Assembly (NCBI RefSeq): GCF_041260155.1
Contig: NC_091938.1
Location: forward strand, 15,553,719-15,617,718
Direction of reading: 5' to 3'
DNA length: 64,000 nucleotides
From: Ptychodera flava
Taxonomy: Eukaryota; Hemichordata; Enteropneusta; Ptychoderidae
The notes beneath the pieces are model-generated. The model saw only the letters and a program-made list of their open reading frames with translations. It did not search any database and was not told where the DNA came from. Of this stretch, positions 1 to 12,180 are shown piece by piece. The stretch's first letter is position 1. Each line of letters starts with the position of its first letter. The position numbers were made by a program, and so were the translations under genes.

Positions 1-603
1 GCTTTTGTGGTTGGCCTAGGGAGTAAAATTCCAGGCCTTGCATTTTGCGGCCATACAGTTTAAAATTTATGTATCTAAAGCTCAGAGGCAGTATATGACA
101 CTACAATTTCAAATCTCATGCCAATTATATAATAAACGGAATCAGCGATGTTTTAATGATCTGATTTATACTCCCACTTGTCCAAAATTAGGTTTGGATG
201 GCTTCTAAATTCGACTTGCCGAGATCAACAATAATACTTTATCAATCACAAGTACATTACTGTTATTAGTTGATAGTACTCTATTCAGTAATATAATGTG
301 CTACCAATATTTGTATATTACTTTTACTTTGATCAATGTCAACTTTAAATTGTATATGTTCATTTTTACACAATGTTACATGATCTTATCGTATAGTGAA
401 CATTGAAAGTGTGATCAAATTTAGCATTTATTTGTAATTCATAACTTTCAGGAAATGAATAATTCAATATTCAAGTTTAGTAATGTCAACATTTTTATAG
501 CCTAAGTTTTAACTTTATCGCTGATCCATCAACTAGGAGATTAGCCATTTGTAAAAATCAAATTTTCAAAATTCTGTAAAATATTAGAATAGGTTGATAC
601 TGC
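1..603. repeat. Left outer arm of a nested palindrome
   Basis: This stretch reappears, inverted and with a few percent of differences, at 4544-5146. The pairing starts at base 1, so the arm probably continues beyond the left edge of the window. The inner end of the match is near base 603, where the left side continues into about 180 bases of AT-rich sequence (604-781) with no partner on the right. Long inverted arms around satellite arrays are typical of foldback-type DNA elements. No transposase is visible. Confidence 0.85.
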
Positions 604-781
604 TGTGAGGATGATACATTATGGTCGAAATTGTCTCTCTAACAAATTTAATCTTAATTATGGTTATTTCTCGATTTTCAATTTACATGAAGTAAAAAGT
701 CAATTATTCTGTCATAATTTTGTCTAGGCCTATAATCCCTTGACAAAAAGACCAACTGTAGTAAAATTATAGAAAAATATT

Positions 782-1806
782 TCGACTTGTGCACACAAGA
801 AAAGATAATAAGCAAATGATACACTATCTTGAGATCACACGAAATTATCTCGTGCGCAGAAGAAAAGATCTCGTGATCACAAGATCTTTTCTTGTGCGCA
901 CGAGATCCTTTCTTGTGATCACAAGATCTTTTCTCGTGCGCACGAGATCTTTTCTTGTGCGCACAAGATCTTTTCTTGTGATCACAAGATCTTTTCTTGT
1001 GATCACGAGAAACTATCTTGTGATCACAAGATCTTTTCTTGTGCGCACGAGATCTTTTCTTGTGATCACAAGATCTTTTCTTGTGCTCACGAGATCTTTT
1101 CTTGTGCTCACGAGATACTATCTCGTGAGCACAAGATCTTTTCTTGTGCTCTCAAGATCTTTTCTTGTGCTCTCAAGATCTTTTCTTGTGCTCACGAGAT
1201 CTTTTCTTGTGCTCATGAGAAACTATCTCGTGAGCACAAGATCTTTTCTTGTGCTCTCAAGATCTTTTCTTGTGCTCACGAGATAGTTTCTTGTGATCAC
1301 AAGATCTTTTCTTGTGCTCACAAGATCTTTTCTTGTGCTCACGAGATCTTTTGTTGTGCTCACGAGATACTATCTCGTGAGCACAAGATCTTTTCTTGTG
1401 CTCTCAAGATCTTTTCTTGTGCTCTCAAGATCTTTTCTTGTGCTCACGAGATCTTTTCTTGTGCTCATGAGAAACTATCTCGTGAGCACAAGATCTTTTC
1501 TTGTGCTCTCAAGATCTTTTCTTGTGCTCTCAAGATCTTTTCTTGTGCTCACAAGATCTTTTCTTGTGATCACAAGATCTTTTCTTGTGCTCACAAGATC
1601 TTTTCTTGTGCTCACGAGATCTTTTCTTGTGAGCACAAGATCTTTTCTTGTGCTCTCAAGATCTTTTCTTGTGCTCTCAAGATCTTTTCTTGTGCTCACG
1701 AGATCTTTTCTTGTGATCACAAGATCTTTTCTTGTGCTCTCAAGATCTTTTCTTGTGCTCACGAGATCTTTTCTTGTGCTCACGAGATCTTTTCTTGTGC
1801 TCACGA
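782..1806 (+). repeat. 21-bp palindrome-rich satellite array (left)
   Basis: About 48 tandem units of 21 bp. The common unit has the core AGATCTTTTCT between CAC(A/G)AG and CT(T/C)GTG arms, then a variable dinucleotide (AT, CG, CT or AG). Joined units therefore create palindromes such as GTGATCAC and GTGCGCAC. A second unit type has the core ACTAT between CACGAGA and TCTCGTG. Since 21 is a multiple of three, long open frames arise on both strands with a seven-residue repeat such as TRSFLVL. These are by-products of the repeat and not genes. Confidence 0.93.
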
Positions 1807-3870
1807 GAACTAAGACTGAGTTTATTATGCCATAGAGTGGAGCAAGAGGACCAAAGCACTGCGGCAAACACCAAAAGAAGTGACAGCTTCCAGTGTGCGA
1901 TGTCTGTTGGGATATTGGTCAATTATTGCTTTGTTTCACACCTTGCGTTGCACTGTACTGACAAACGAACATACGAAACGTGTACAAAAGTTAGAGTTCC
2001 GATTTTGTTGCAGATGTCAGTTTAATTTTCGTTTTCGTGCATTAACAGTAATCGCCAAACTTTCCAAGATATATAGTTTTCGTCTTCCGCCATTTTAATC
2101 TACAGCATACCGTGACCATGATAATAAATTCACTACTAAGGTGTCTACTATGGTCGCCTCAAATTATATCAAACCAAAAATAAATGCATGGGTTTCTTTC
2201 CGATCAGTTGATAGACTGTATCCTCTAAATAATTATTGCAAATGAATTAGTTCTTTGCCACTACGTAAACACATAAAACTCGTTCTTTATTTTAAAGAAA
2301 ACATGTGTTACAGTCAAGGCCATTATTCTTCGGTGGGGCAAGTTGGTAATTACCTACCAATTTAGCTAGGGATATTGCAATATACCAAGGAACTTCCTAA
2401 GCCAAACTCTGTTTTCCTATCTGCAGCAGCAAGATGAAATCTAAACAAACACAGCGGGTAACAAATTTACAGCCACCAATGGTGATCTGATACCGGGATG
2501 AACCATAATGTACTCCACTGTCCGCTTTATGTTTCAGTAATTTAGCTGGTCAGACGGAACTTTGGTAGTGATTTTGTATGTGTGGCTCAGTTCATCGTGT
2601 AGTATGTTGAACACTGTTCTGATTGCCGGCTGGTTAGGTACAGTACAAGTATTCTACTGAAAAAAGTATTTTGTCAATATTTTAACGGCTGCAATCAAAG
2701 GTTTCTTCACCCACAAAAAATTAAGCACCTAGTTGTGCAGGTCATGTCAAACTTTTTGATTGTGGCCTTCCAGGATGTTTTGGGCAATGGTACTGAGAAT
2801 GAGATGGGCGATGACATGCTGAAGTGCCGTCTGTGGTGCATTTATTCTCTGAGCGATATTTATCATAGTTTCAGCTTCATGTAGCTTCGTACAATTTTGT
2901 CATCCTGTCTCGAATTTCGATGAGCTTTCAAGACAGACTGTAAAGTTGAATTTTTTGAGTCGCTGATTGCTTTTGAATTAGACTCCTGTGAACCACACAG
3001 TAAAGACCAGCTTTTGAAAGATTAATGTACATGGGGTGATCTCAAACTTTTGTACAAAATACCATGTTTTGTAATGATGTTACTTCATGCAGCTTTTTCA
3101 AACCTAGTTATGTGCAATATATATCAAAAAGAAGACAAGGCACGATATGATCTCTTAGGATCATGTTTTATTCCTTGTAGTTTTCATTCCCCAATCCAGT
3201 CCCCTTTTAACGAACCTACATGAAAATGGTTCATCCCAGTTATCAGATCACCATTGCTGGCTGTAAAATCTCATTACCCGCTGTGTTTGTTTAGATCTCA
3301 TCTTGCCGCTCAGGATAGGAAACAGAGTTTGGCTTAGGAAGTTCCCTTGGTATATTGCAATATCCCTAGCTAAATTGGTAGGTAATTACCAACTTGCCCC
3401 ACCGAAGAATAATGGCACTAACTGTAAACGTAATATTACAATGTCAAAGTTGGAACCTTTCACACGGGGAACCACTGGACATTGTACACATATTTAAGAT
3501 ATGAAAGAGTAAAAATGTTTACTCTAGCAAATGTGTTAATTTCTTGTTTTGGGAAAATGCAACACATACTCAAATGTTATACTAAGGACAATAACATCAT
3601 ATCGCAAAGTCCAACAACCAGAACATTGTCATTGAATACTGTTAAATCTGGTAAAATCGAAGGTAAACAAAAAGAAATTATTGGCTTCATTGTTGGAGTT
3701 ATCGAAATAAAAAAGCTAAGTGCTGTAACACATGTCATCGTTTATAAATACTGACCATTGAAAGGTAACTGTGATCAAAAACAAACTTCTTTGGATAGCA
3801 TAACAAATAAGCAAACAAGACTAGCAAAGATTATCACTAGTAAATCTTTTGTTTGTAAAATGACAAATTT
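1807..3870. repeat. Centre of the foldback structure with an inner inverted repeat
   Basis: This is the spacer between the two facing satellite arrays. It holds a second inverted repeat, 2309-2505 against 3227-3428, with arms of about 200 bp that pair with scattered mismatches and contain a TTGCAATATA block in each arm. The loop (2506-3226) and the outer spacers (1807-2308 and 3429-3870) do not pair. No gene is recognisable, and the ORFs of 60-97 codons here look random. The structure may be one foldback element inserted inside another. Confidence 0.7.
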
Positions 3871-4543
3871 TAGAGCACAAGAAAAGATCTTGAGAGCACA
3901 AGGAAAGATCTTGAGAGCACGAGAATAGTTCTCGTGAGCACAAGAAAGATCTTGAGAGCACAAGAAAAGATCTTGAGATCACAAGAAAAGATCTTGTGCT
4001 CACGAGATAGTTTCTTGTGCGCACAAGAAAAGATCTTGAGAGCACAAGAAAAGATCTTGTGCTCACGAGATAGTTTCTCGTGAGCACAAGAAAAGATCTT
4101 GTGCGCACAAGAAAAGATCTTGTGCTCACAAGAAAAGATTTGTGTGAGCACAAGAAAAGATTTCGAGAGCACAAGAAAAGATCTTGAGAGCACAAGAAAA
4201 GATCTTGATGAGCACAAGAAAAGATCTTGAGAGCACAAGAAAAGATCTTGAGAGCACAAGAAAAGATCTTGTGCTCACGAGATAGTTTCTCGTGCGCACA
4301 AGAAAAGATCTTGAGAGCACAAGAAAAGATCTTGAGCTCACGAGATAGTTTCTCGTTATCACAGAAAAGATCTTGTGATCACAAGAAAAGATCTTGTGAT
4401 CACAAGAAAAGATCTTGTGCTCACGAGAGAGTTTCTCGTGGCCACAAGAAAAGATCATATGCGGACAAGAAAAGATCTTGTGATCACAAGATAGTTCCTC
4501 GTGATCACAAGAAAAGATCTTGTGCGCACAAGAAAAGATCTTG
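3871..4543 (-). repeat. 21-bp palindrome-rich satellite array (right, inverted)
   Basis: About 32 units of the same 21-bp satellite as at 782-1806, predominantly in the opposite orientation (AGAAAAGATCTTG on the plus strand). The two arrays therefore face each other inside the outer inverted arms. Both unit types are present, including the ACTAT/ATAGT core type. Open frames across it are repeat artefacts. Confidence 0.92.
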
Positions 4544-5146
4544 CAGTATCAACCTATTCTAATATTTTACAGAATTTTGAAAATTTGATTTTTAACAAAT
4601 AGCTAATCACCAAGTTGATGGATCAGGGATAAAGTTAAAACTTATGCCATGAAAATGTTGACAATTATAAATTTGAACATTGAATTATTCATCTCTTGAA
4701 AGTTATGGATTACAAATAAATGCTAAATTTGATCACACTTTCAATGTTCACTATACAATACGATCAGTTTACATTGTGTAAAAATGAACAAATACAATTG
4801 AAAGTTGACATTGATCAAAGTAATATACAAATACTGGTAGCACATTATATTAATGAATAGAGTACTGTCAACTAATAACAGTAAATGAACTTGACTGTGT
4901 GATTGATAAAGCATTATTGTTGATCTCGGCAGTCGAATTTAGAAGCCATTCAAACCTAATTTTGGACAAGTGAGAGTATAAATCAGATCATTAAAACATC
5001 GCTGATTCCGTTTATTATATAATTGGCATGAGATTTGAAATTGTAGTGTCATATACTGCCTCTGAGCTTTAGATACATAAATTTTAAACTGTATGGCCGC
5101 AAAATGCAAGGCCTGGAATTTTACTCCCTAGGCCAACCACGAAAGC
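4544..5146. repeat. Right outer arm of the nested palindrome
   Basis: Inverted copy of 1-603, starting at TTGCAGTATCAACC and ending at CCAACCACGAAAGC. Small indels and transitions separate the arms, so the palindrome is not newly formed or being perfectly homogenised. On its outer side it runs directly into more of the same satellite (5147-5530). Confidence 0.85.
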
Positions 5147-5530
5147 ACGATAAATTATCTTGTGCTCACAAGAAACTATCTTGTGCTCACGAGATAAGTT
5201 TCTCGTGATCACGAGATACTATCTTGTGCTCACGAGAAACTATCTCGTGATCACAAGATCTTTCTTGTGCTCACGAGATAGTTTCTCGTGCTCACGAGAA
5301 AGATCTCGTGCGCACAAGAAAAGATCTTGTGATCACAAGAAAAGATCTTGAGATCACAAGAAAAGATCTTGTGATCACAAGAAAAGATCTCGTGCGCACA
5401 AGAAAAGATCTTGTGATCACAAGAAAAGATCTCGTGCGCACAAGAAAAGATCTTGTGATCACAAGAAATATCTTGTGAGCACAAGAAAACATCTCGTGAT
5501 CACGAGATAGTTTCTCGTGAGCACAAGATA
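5147..5530. repeat. Outer block of the 21-bp satellite
   Basis: About 18 further units of the 21-bp satellite lie outside the right arm, with the ACTAT-core type at the left end and the AGATCT-core type to the right. The satellite thus lies on both sides of the arm. Either the element is larger than the arms suggest, or the arms were inserted into a pre-existing array. A T-rich stretch (5531-5605) separates it from the Penelope-like element. Confidence 0.88.
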
Positions 5531-5605
5531 ATTTTTTTATTTTTTGCCTTCAACATGTCCCATATGGGCTTTCATAGAATACCTAGCTTATAACTGAAAT
5601 GAAGT

Positions 5606-7703
5606 TCAAGCTGTTTTCTTATTATTTATCTGCTTTTGAATACACTTTGCAAAGACTAGAGAAACGAAATTATTGATGATGTGCCCGGGTTCATGAAAGT
5701 GGTGGGCTACTAGAGTATGTTTATGAGTTCTGATACTGTATAAATGTTCATTAATTCTAGTACGGAGTTCACGTTTCGTTTCGCCTGTATATAATTTGTT
5801 ACACTTATCACAAGTAATGACGTCGATGATATTGCGTGTATTACATGTTACATGTCCGACAAGAGGTTGAGATTTTCCAGTGAGTTGGTTGGTTATTGAA
5901 TTTTGTTTTGTTTTCAGCATGTGGGGACATGCTCTACATTTGTTGCAGGGTGTACAAGTACCTGGTTCTGTGTCGTTCTGTGTAGATGTTTTAGTCCGGG
6001 CTTTTACCAGCATTTTCTTTATGTTTGGTGGTTGTCGGAATGCTACTGCAACAACAGGTGGTTTGTCAAATGTAACTTTTGTCTCTTGATTTGATTGAAG
6101 GATAGGCCAATGTTTGTTGATTATGGAGGAGATGCTGGGTAGTGACGGGTGGTACGTCAGCACAAATTGAATCCTCGTAGGCTGGTCAGTGTGTCTATTT
6201 TTTGTGTACGTAATGAGTTTTTCCCGGGAATGATTTCTTGCTTTGTTGATTGCAGTGACGATTGATGATTGCTTGTAGTTTCTATCTGTAAGATGTCTAT
6301 GTAGGTTCTCAACTTCTTTATTGTATAGATCAGTGGATGAGCATATACGTCTATAGCGAAGGGCTTGACCTTGGGGAATTGATTTAAATATGTGACGAGG
6401 GTGACACGATGACGGCAAGAGGTAAGAGTGTTTGTCCGTTGGCTTGCTGTAAACCGTAGTGTGTATTTTATTTTCCCTGATCATCATCTTAGTGTCCAAG
6501 AAGGAGATTTCGGTGTCGCTGTATTCAATGGTGAATTTGAGTGATGGATGGATTGAATTACAATATTCGTGGAATTGAAGGAGTTCTTGTAGAGTTTTTA
6601 ACCACATGAAACGTATATCGTCGATGAATCGTCTCCATTGCAATGGTTTAGTGGGATAATTAGCGAGTATTTGTTTTTCAAGTTTACCCATTTTTATGTT
6701 CGCATAGGATGGAGCGACTTTACTTCCCATTGCTGTGACTTGTATTTGTAAAAAGTATTTGCCATCAAACTGAAAGTAATTTCTGGTGAAGATAAATTCT
6801 AGCATTTCTGGGATAAGCTGTTGGTTGGACGGTGATACATTGTTGTCAGCAAGTGCTTCACGTACGGCTTGAATTCCAAAATCATGGGGAATGTTGGTAT
6901 ACAAGGCTGTTATATCCATTGTGACAAGGATGGAATTATCTGGCGCAATGATGTCACGACTGTCTTTTAGATGGTGGGTAGTGTCTTTCAAGTATGACGG
7001 CAAAGATTTGACAATAGGTTGAAGAACATGGTCGACATATGCTGCTAGTGGTGATGTCAGGGCTTGGCATTGCGGCATTTCGGACGGAGTGGTGTGTTCT
7101 CTTTATGAATTTTCGGAAGGCCATAGAAATGTCCCGGTTTTGGTTCCCTTGGAATGAGTTTGGAGGCAATGTCACGAGAGATCCACTTATTCTTTTCCCA
7201 TTTTCTTACCTTATTTTCAAGTTCGCCGATGTATAGATCAGTGGGGTCGTGGTCGAGCTCTTTGTAAAATGACTGGTTTTGTAGATGATCATTGCATTTA
7301 TCGATGTACCATGAAGTGTCCATAACTACTATCCCACCTCCTTTATCTGCAGCTTTAATTGTCAGATCTTCTCTATTAGTGAGTTGTTGAAGAGCAATTC
7401 TTTCGTCTTTGCTGATGTTGTCATATGTCTTTTTCCAATTTTGGCTGTTCAGAACTTCATCTTCAACTGCATTGAGGAAAGCTTCCAGTGTTTGATTTTC
7501 ATTCGGAGGTGGATTGAATAAGAATTTTCCCTTTTAAAAGGACCAGGCGAGAGGTGTGATGTTGTTTGATTATTTTCATTGTCTCTGTACATATATCGAA
7601 GTCGGCATTTTCTTTTGAATTGAACAAACATCGACTGAATCTCTACGGCGCGAACACTGTAAACGTCGCGCCTGACCCTGGTTGCAATGCTTACGGAACT
7701 CAC
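5606..7703 (-). mobile_element. Penelope-like retroelement, reverse transcriptase plus GIY-YIG nuclease, broken
   Basis: The main open frame (490 codons, 5606-7078) encodes the core of a Penelope-like element protein. Visible RT marks are MDITALYTNIPH (residues 54-65, the first catalytic Asp), AMGSKVAPSYAN (116-127) and FIDDIRF (151-157, the DD pair). The C-terminal part carries a CDKCNKLYTGETKREL block of the GIY-YIG endonuclease type with a Cys-rich lead-in. Further N-terminal RT pieces lie upstream on the same strand, including ADKGGGIVVMD and YGLPKIHK, both characteristic of Penelope-like RTs. The element copies RNA into DNA and nicks the target with GIY-YIG instead of an APE nuclease. 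It is broken in about two or three places and therefore not autonomous. Moderate decay suggests an insertion of intermediate age. The ends are not resolved; the 3' side abuts the palindrome satellite. Confidence 0.88.
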
Positions 7704-8720
7704 GGTAACGCGACCAGCTTCGAGTTCGTTGTTTCCGCAAATTATTCACGTAATTCCTTCGGAATATACAGGCGGTACACTCTTGTGTTTATATTGTTCG
7801 GATTATTATTGTCGTAGTCTGTGAAAATATCGATTTCATTACATGACTTTTGGAGGCCTTGACACCGCACTTGACCCCCTTGTTGCAGTGGAAACCGTAT
7901 GTCTACCGCATGAGAGTACACAGTGCGTCGAAAGTTCAGGCGTCGGCGGGGTCTATACGAATACGAACCCCCATGCATATTGGCGACAAAACTAAAACAC
8001 GAGGGCTCAAAAATTTGCCTAGTTGATGTATTTTGTCAGACTCTAATAATCATGACTAATGTTTACGATATTTTCACGTCAGAAACATTTTGATCGTGGG
8101 AAAAATACCGGCCGCCATGTTGTTTGTTTACATTGAAGAGCACACCGAAGATCGACGCAAAAAAGGTCCGAGGCACCAAAATTGATGACATAGACGCGGG
8201 TTGTCGTGACGTAGAACGACCAGAGAATAAATCCGTATTTTTTGTTCGGAGACGACAAACTTGGCTTGTGCATGTTATAAAGCATTTTATGCACTTTGAT
8301 AGGGATTTCTCTTTAAAATATATCATGTGATATGATGCTAAGATGAGAGATACCATGATATAGTATATATTATTGCCTGAATACATGGGTTTATGTGCCC
8401 GAGAGGTGAAAATTTGCCCGACGCTAGGAGGGCAAATTGTCTCCTGCTGCAAGGGCAATAATATTTTTATTACATGCCTCTTCACAGTTAATGCTATATG
8501 ACATTTAGTTATATGCAGGGCATTTTCAAACAATTTTGCCATTATCAACCAGCATCAAACAGATTTTAACAAAAGTCAAAATAGCAGTGCGAGCATGGAT
8601 ATATAACATCTAGCGTTAAGCGTCTACTTTGACATCGAAAACGTCGAAAGGCATCACCACCGACCGGGTAACCATGGAAACCGGTCAGTATATCGTTCAC
8701 CGGCCCGCTGACATCCCGGG
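7704..8720. other. No gene seen
   Basis: The part next to the Penelope-like element (to about 7980) may be its 5' region, because a 78-codon minus-strand frame (7742-7978) ends close to it; I recognise no domain. From 7980 to 8720 there are only short overlapping frames on both strands. The stretch around 8400-8500 (GCCCGAGAGG, then GGGCAAATTG) looks like mobile-element-derived sequence, but no ends are visible. Confidence 0.4.
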
Positions 8721-8764
8721 TGTTCCTATTCAAATCATTTGAATTGTACATAGTTAATATATAT

Positions 8765-8844
<80 letters not shown>

Positions 8845-8872
8845 CCTATTCAAATCATTTGAATTGTACATA

Positions 8873-8942
<70 letters not shown>

Positions 8943-8955
8943 ATATATATATATT
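8721..8955. repeat. Twin (TA)n arrays with a duplicated 35-bp spacer
   Basis: Two long (TA)n tracts, 8757-8840 and 8877-8954, each follow an identical 35-bp unit (8721-8755 and 8841-8875). Inside the unit is a perfect 17-bp palindrome, ATTCAAATCATTTGAAT. The arrangement indicates that the unit plus its TA tail was duplicated as a block. Confidence 0.85.
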
Positions 8956-9018
8956 CTTCAGTCTTTACTGGCCCTCTCCTCGTTTATTCCTTCAAACCCT
9001 CAACCCTCAAGCTTGAGG

Positions 9019-9442
9019 TGCCTATGCCAGAGATATTCTAGTGTTTGACGGCAATTTTTGCAATACAATGGGAACCAGTTGCAGTGGGCCCATTGCCTAA
9101 CACTCCCCAATAACTTCCTAACAATCCCCAATAACATACAGCCAAAGAAATAGTTTGGCATCCGATCCGCAGCTTTTCAGTTTGTCTCCATCTTATTGCA
9201 CAAAATACCTGCAAAACACACAACACAAAGTACATGCGAGGCAAATTGCTGACGTTCCGATAAATTAAATTCAGCTTTCATTTTATAATCTTTCGAAAAC
9301 ACCAAAGAGACGGCGGAGAAAATAAGCACTGATTATACAAGCGACAACGACCAGACAGATGTACAAGAACGTTTATTTTAGTACAGAGCGACATTCGAAT
9401 AAATGGCTTCTTTGGAGTTTTGAATATCTCCTGGCATAGGCA
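9019..9442. mobile_element. Candidate MITE with short terminal inverted repeats
   Basis: TGCCTATGCCAGAGATATTC at 9019 is matched in inverse orientation by GAATATCTCCTGGCATAGGC ending at 9441-9442. The 424-bp body has no coding capacity. I see no clear target duplication, so the element class is open. Confidence 0.5.
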
Positions 9443-9768
9443 CGCGAGTTGGGGACACCAACCCTATCGCAAACACGGCACTGTCAAACGATGCCAGCAC
9501 TGACCAAGGTTTTTTTGACAGGCGACCCATGGAAGGAAATGAGATGGGCGACGTAACAACATGACAGTGACGTCGTACACCTATGGTCTACCTGCCATGT
9601 CGGACCAGTGTACAACACGTCTGTCTGAGTGTGAGCTGATGCCGGAATGGCTCTTGGGAAGTGCATGAGTCTCGATATGGCGATTGTCATTTAGCCTCGA
9701 CCTTGTCTTGGCATACCTATGGACCTGCCTCACAGGGAAGAGAGAGAAACCATTTTATACGACTTAAA
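9443..9768. other. No gene seen
   Basis: Single-copy-looking sequence between two mobile elements. Short frames on both strands only, with no domain, RNA or repeat that I can recognise. Confidence 0.5.
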
Positions 9769-10614
9769 GGCATGACGCCCGGGGGGGGGGGTACTCCCAT
9801 AGAAGGTAAACGGGTATGTGCCGCCCGAATGGGTCACTTTTTCGCGGAAAAAATCCCTAAATATGGGTCGATTTTCATTGGAAAAATCCCTAAACAGGGT
9901 CGGAAACAGCGAACGTCCCTAATTTTTTACATTGATTAGAATAACGGTATAAAATCCTCAAGACCCATCCCTCGGGACGGCCGCGCCGACCGTGATAGGC
10001 GATGCGCGTATGCGGTGATGTGGTGACGCGACTTTCGATTGGGAATCTTTTCTGCAATGATGTGGCCCAGGTTGACCCCACTGAAAGACTGTTACTTAGC
10101 AACCAATGTCGTCAGTTCCTGTGCGTCTGATCCTTGAAAGTCATCTGCCATGGCGGCTTTTGGTGCGGGAGGTGTTACTTGTTGCATTCACACATTTTGA
10201 GGTTAGGGTTCAAGTGTTTTTCAGAAAATCCCCATAGTTTAAGTTATCATAAACCCCCGGAAATAAACCTTGATCTTTTATTCAAATGTTACAAAACAGT
10301 ACGAAGGGGATTTGATTTCATTGATATGTTGTCGTCTGCATGGCTTCCTTGGCATGACTTTCAGTCACACATAGCCGGAAAGATGAAATGTGCTGTGCCG
10401 AGCGAGCTCAGAGGATATACTGTGCAGTTATTGTGATTTTGCATATTCTCAAAAATGATTCAGGCTACACAGTGAAAATCCATTTCTTTTTTTTGATGAC
10501 TGGTGGAAATGTGGGCTTATATAGCACAGTGGCAATAAAGACATTGCATGCATGATAATTAAGGGACTGGTCAGTTTCTTAGGCCTAGGGGGCGGGGGCC
10601 GGTGGATTCATAGG

Positions 10615-10735
10615 GGGTCACCCTGTTTTTGATTTGCATCGTCGTAAACCACGCGCCTCTTTACGGCAACAGCTTGAGTTTTGCGTAGGTCAGCGGAGCG
10701 GAAATTATTGCTCTGGCTCACAAAAATGTTGATTT
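10615..10735 (+). repeat. Dispersed repeat shared with 46838-46950
   Basis: The block CATCGTCGTAAACCACG, then CCTCTTTACGGCAACAGC, then GCGTAGGTCAGCGGAGCG and ATTATTGCTCTGGCTC occurs here and again near 46838-46950 with small changes. It is a fragment of an unidentified repeat family, nested in the poly-G-tipped transposon. Adjacent GGGGTCA...TGTTTTTG motifs repeat three times between 10615 and 10800. Confidence 0.65.
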
Positions 10736-10859
10736 GGTGATAGGGGTCACTATGTTTTTGAAATGCCAAATAGGGGTCAGTGTGTTTTTGGATTTTGCTA
10801 CGGACTCATAATTGCGTTAAATGCATCGCGTCAGCCACAAATTTCATAATTCAGTTGCA

Positions 10860-11345
10860 TTTTTCGGCACGCCCGTCGGGCGCGCAACTTTAATTATCAG
10901 ACATAATTTTCAGCACACCTAACTTAAAGATATCAGACATACATATATCAAAGATATGTCATATCTGTATGTTCAATATTTTTCAGTTGGCTCTTTAGGC
11001 GCATTACTTAATTAATATATCAGACATTTTTCAGCACGCCCTTCCGGTGCATGACTTTAATATATCAGACATAATTTCAGCACACCGAACTTAAATACTA
11101 GTATATCAGATATACATATATCAGAGATATGTCATATCTGTATGTTCAATATTTTTCAGTTGGCTCTTTAGGCGCATTACTTAATTAATATATCAGACAT
11201 TTTTCAGCACGCCCTTCCGGTGCATGACTTAAATATATCAGACATATATATCAGAGATATCAGGATGTTTCATATTTTTCAGTACGCCCTTCGGGCGTCG
11301 TACTTTAATAAATCTGAGATATATGTCTGCGATATCTTGATGTTT
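10860..11345. repeat. Tandem repeat, period about 168 bp
   Basis: About two and a half units of AT-rich sequence built from TATCAGACAT and TTTTCAGCACGCCC blocks. Two neighbouring full units are almost identical over GATATGTCATATCTGTATG and GTTGGCTCTTTAGGCGC. It lies inside the poly-G-tipped element. Each unit also contains smaller repeated ATATCAGA motifs. Confidence 0.75.
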
Positions 11346-12180
11346 GCTAGGTGAAAGTGTACCATTATGAAATCTGCAGTGCATATGAAAAGTATGACCA
11401 ATTCATGACAAATTCTTTTGTTTTGTTGTATGTGAGCCACGTCTAAGACACACAACAAAAGTACTGCTTCAGTCTCAGCTAAATGTCCAAGGAATTAGTG
11501 AAATGTCACCTCAGATGCCACCAGAGAACACCATTTCCAGTCAAAAATTTCATCTTTCGCCTTGCGAGAGGGGGACACCCCCCTCTCTCGCTCCCCCCCC
11601 CCTCGGTCGCTTCGCTCCCTCGCAGTCCACCCGTCCACTTTCTTAAATTACCTGGCTACTTTTAAATATAAGGACAACACTTTCTGAGTATAAGTTACAT
11701 GAACCTCTGAATGTGAGCACATATGTAAGTTTTAACCAGATAAATGATAAAGTGGTGCCACACGCAAATGTGGTCGCCCCATGTGAATTTCAAACAGACA
11801 GTGAAACCAGTGCATAAACCTATAAGAATTTTTACAACCAACATGATTCCATCCGATGGATCTCATGGGGCTTAATATACTTCACTGGGACAAGGTATTC
11901 TCGATTTTCAATGTAATATGTGAAGTATTGGAAAATTGTGGGAAATTTAAGATTAACTTAAACTATGTAAAAATTCCTGGCTGTTTGATAACAAATTATT
12001 GTTTTCATGACAATGCTAGGTAATATCACTTTGGTAGAAATAGAATAATATCTGAAATTATTGGAAATATTTGAACTTGAACAAATTCAATGACATTGCA
12101 GCCCACGGCCCTTTAATATTTTGTTTGCTAGTATTCTACTTGACAACTGGTCGGCTTATTTTGTTTTTTGCTCGCTGCAT
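11346..12180. other. Internal part of the transposon, no gene seen
   Basis: No coding sequence is recognised. A C-rich low-complexity patch (about 11575-11640: CCCCCCTCTCTCGCTCCC and CTTCGCTCCCTCG) is the only notable composition change. Confidence 0.4.

Noticed and set aside
789-1867. Long open frames with seven-residue repeats (TRSFLVL, TRKDLV) on both strands
   Set aside because: They follow from a 21-bp satellite whose length is a multiple of three; both strands are open, and the repeat has no start or splice logic.
3775-5492. Further repeat frames (CSQDLFL, AHKIFSC and similar)
   Set aside because: The same satellite in the opposite orientation; no gene.
5150-5530. CRISPR-like regular repeats
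   Set aside because: Units are head-to-tail with no unique spacers, and the genome is eukaryotic.
8566-8871. Frames rich in YIYI in TA arrays, here and at 21.5, 29.7 and 43 kb
   Set aside because: Microsatellite translation artefacts.
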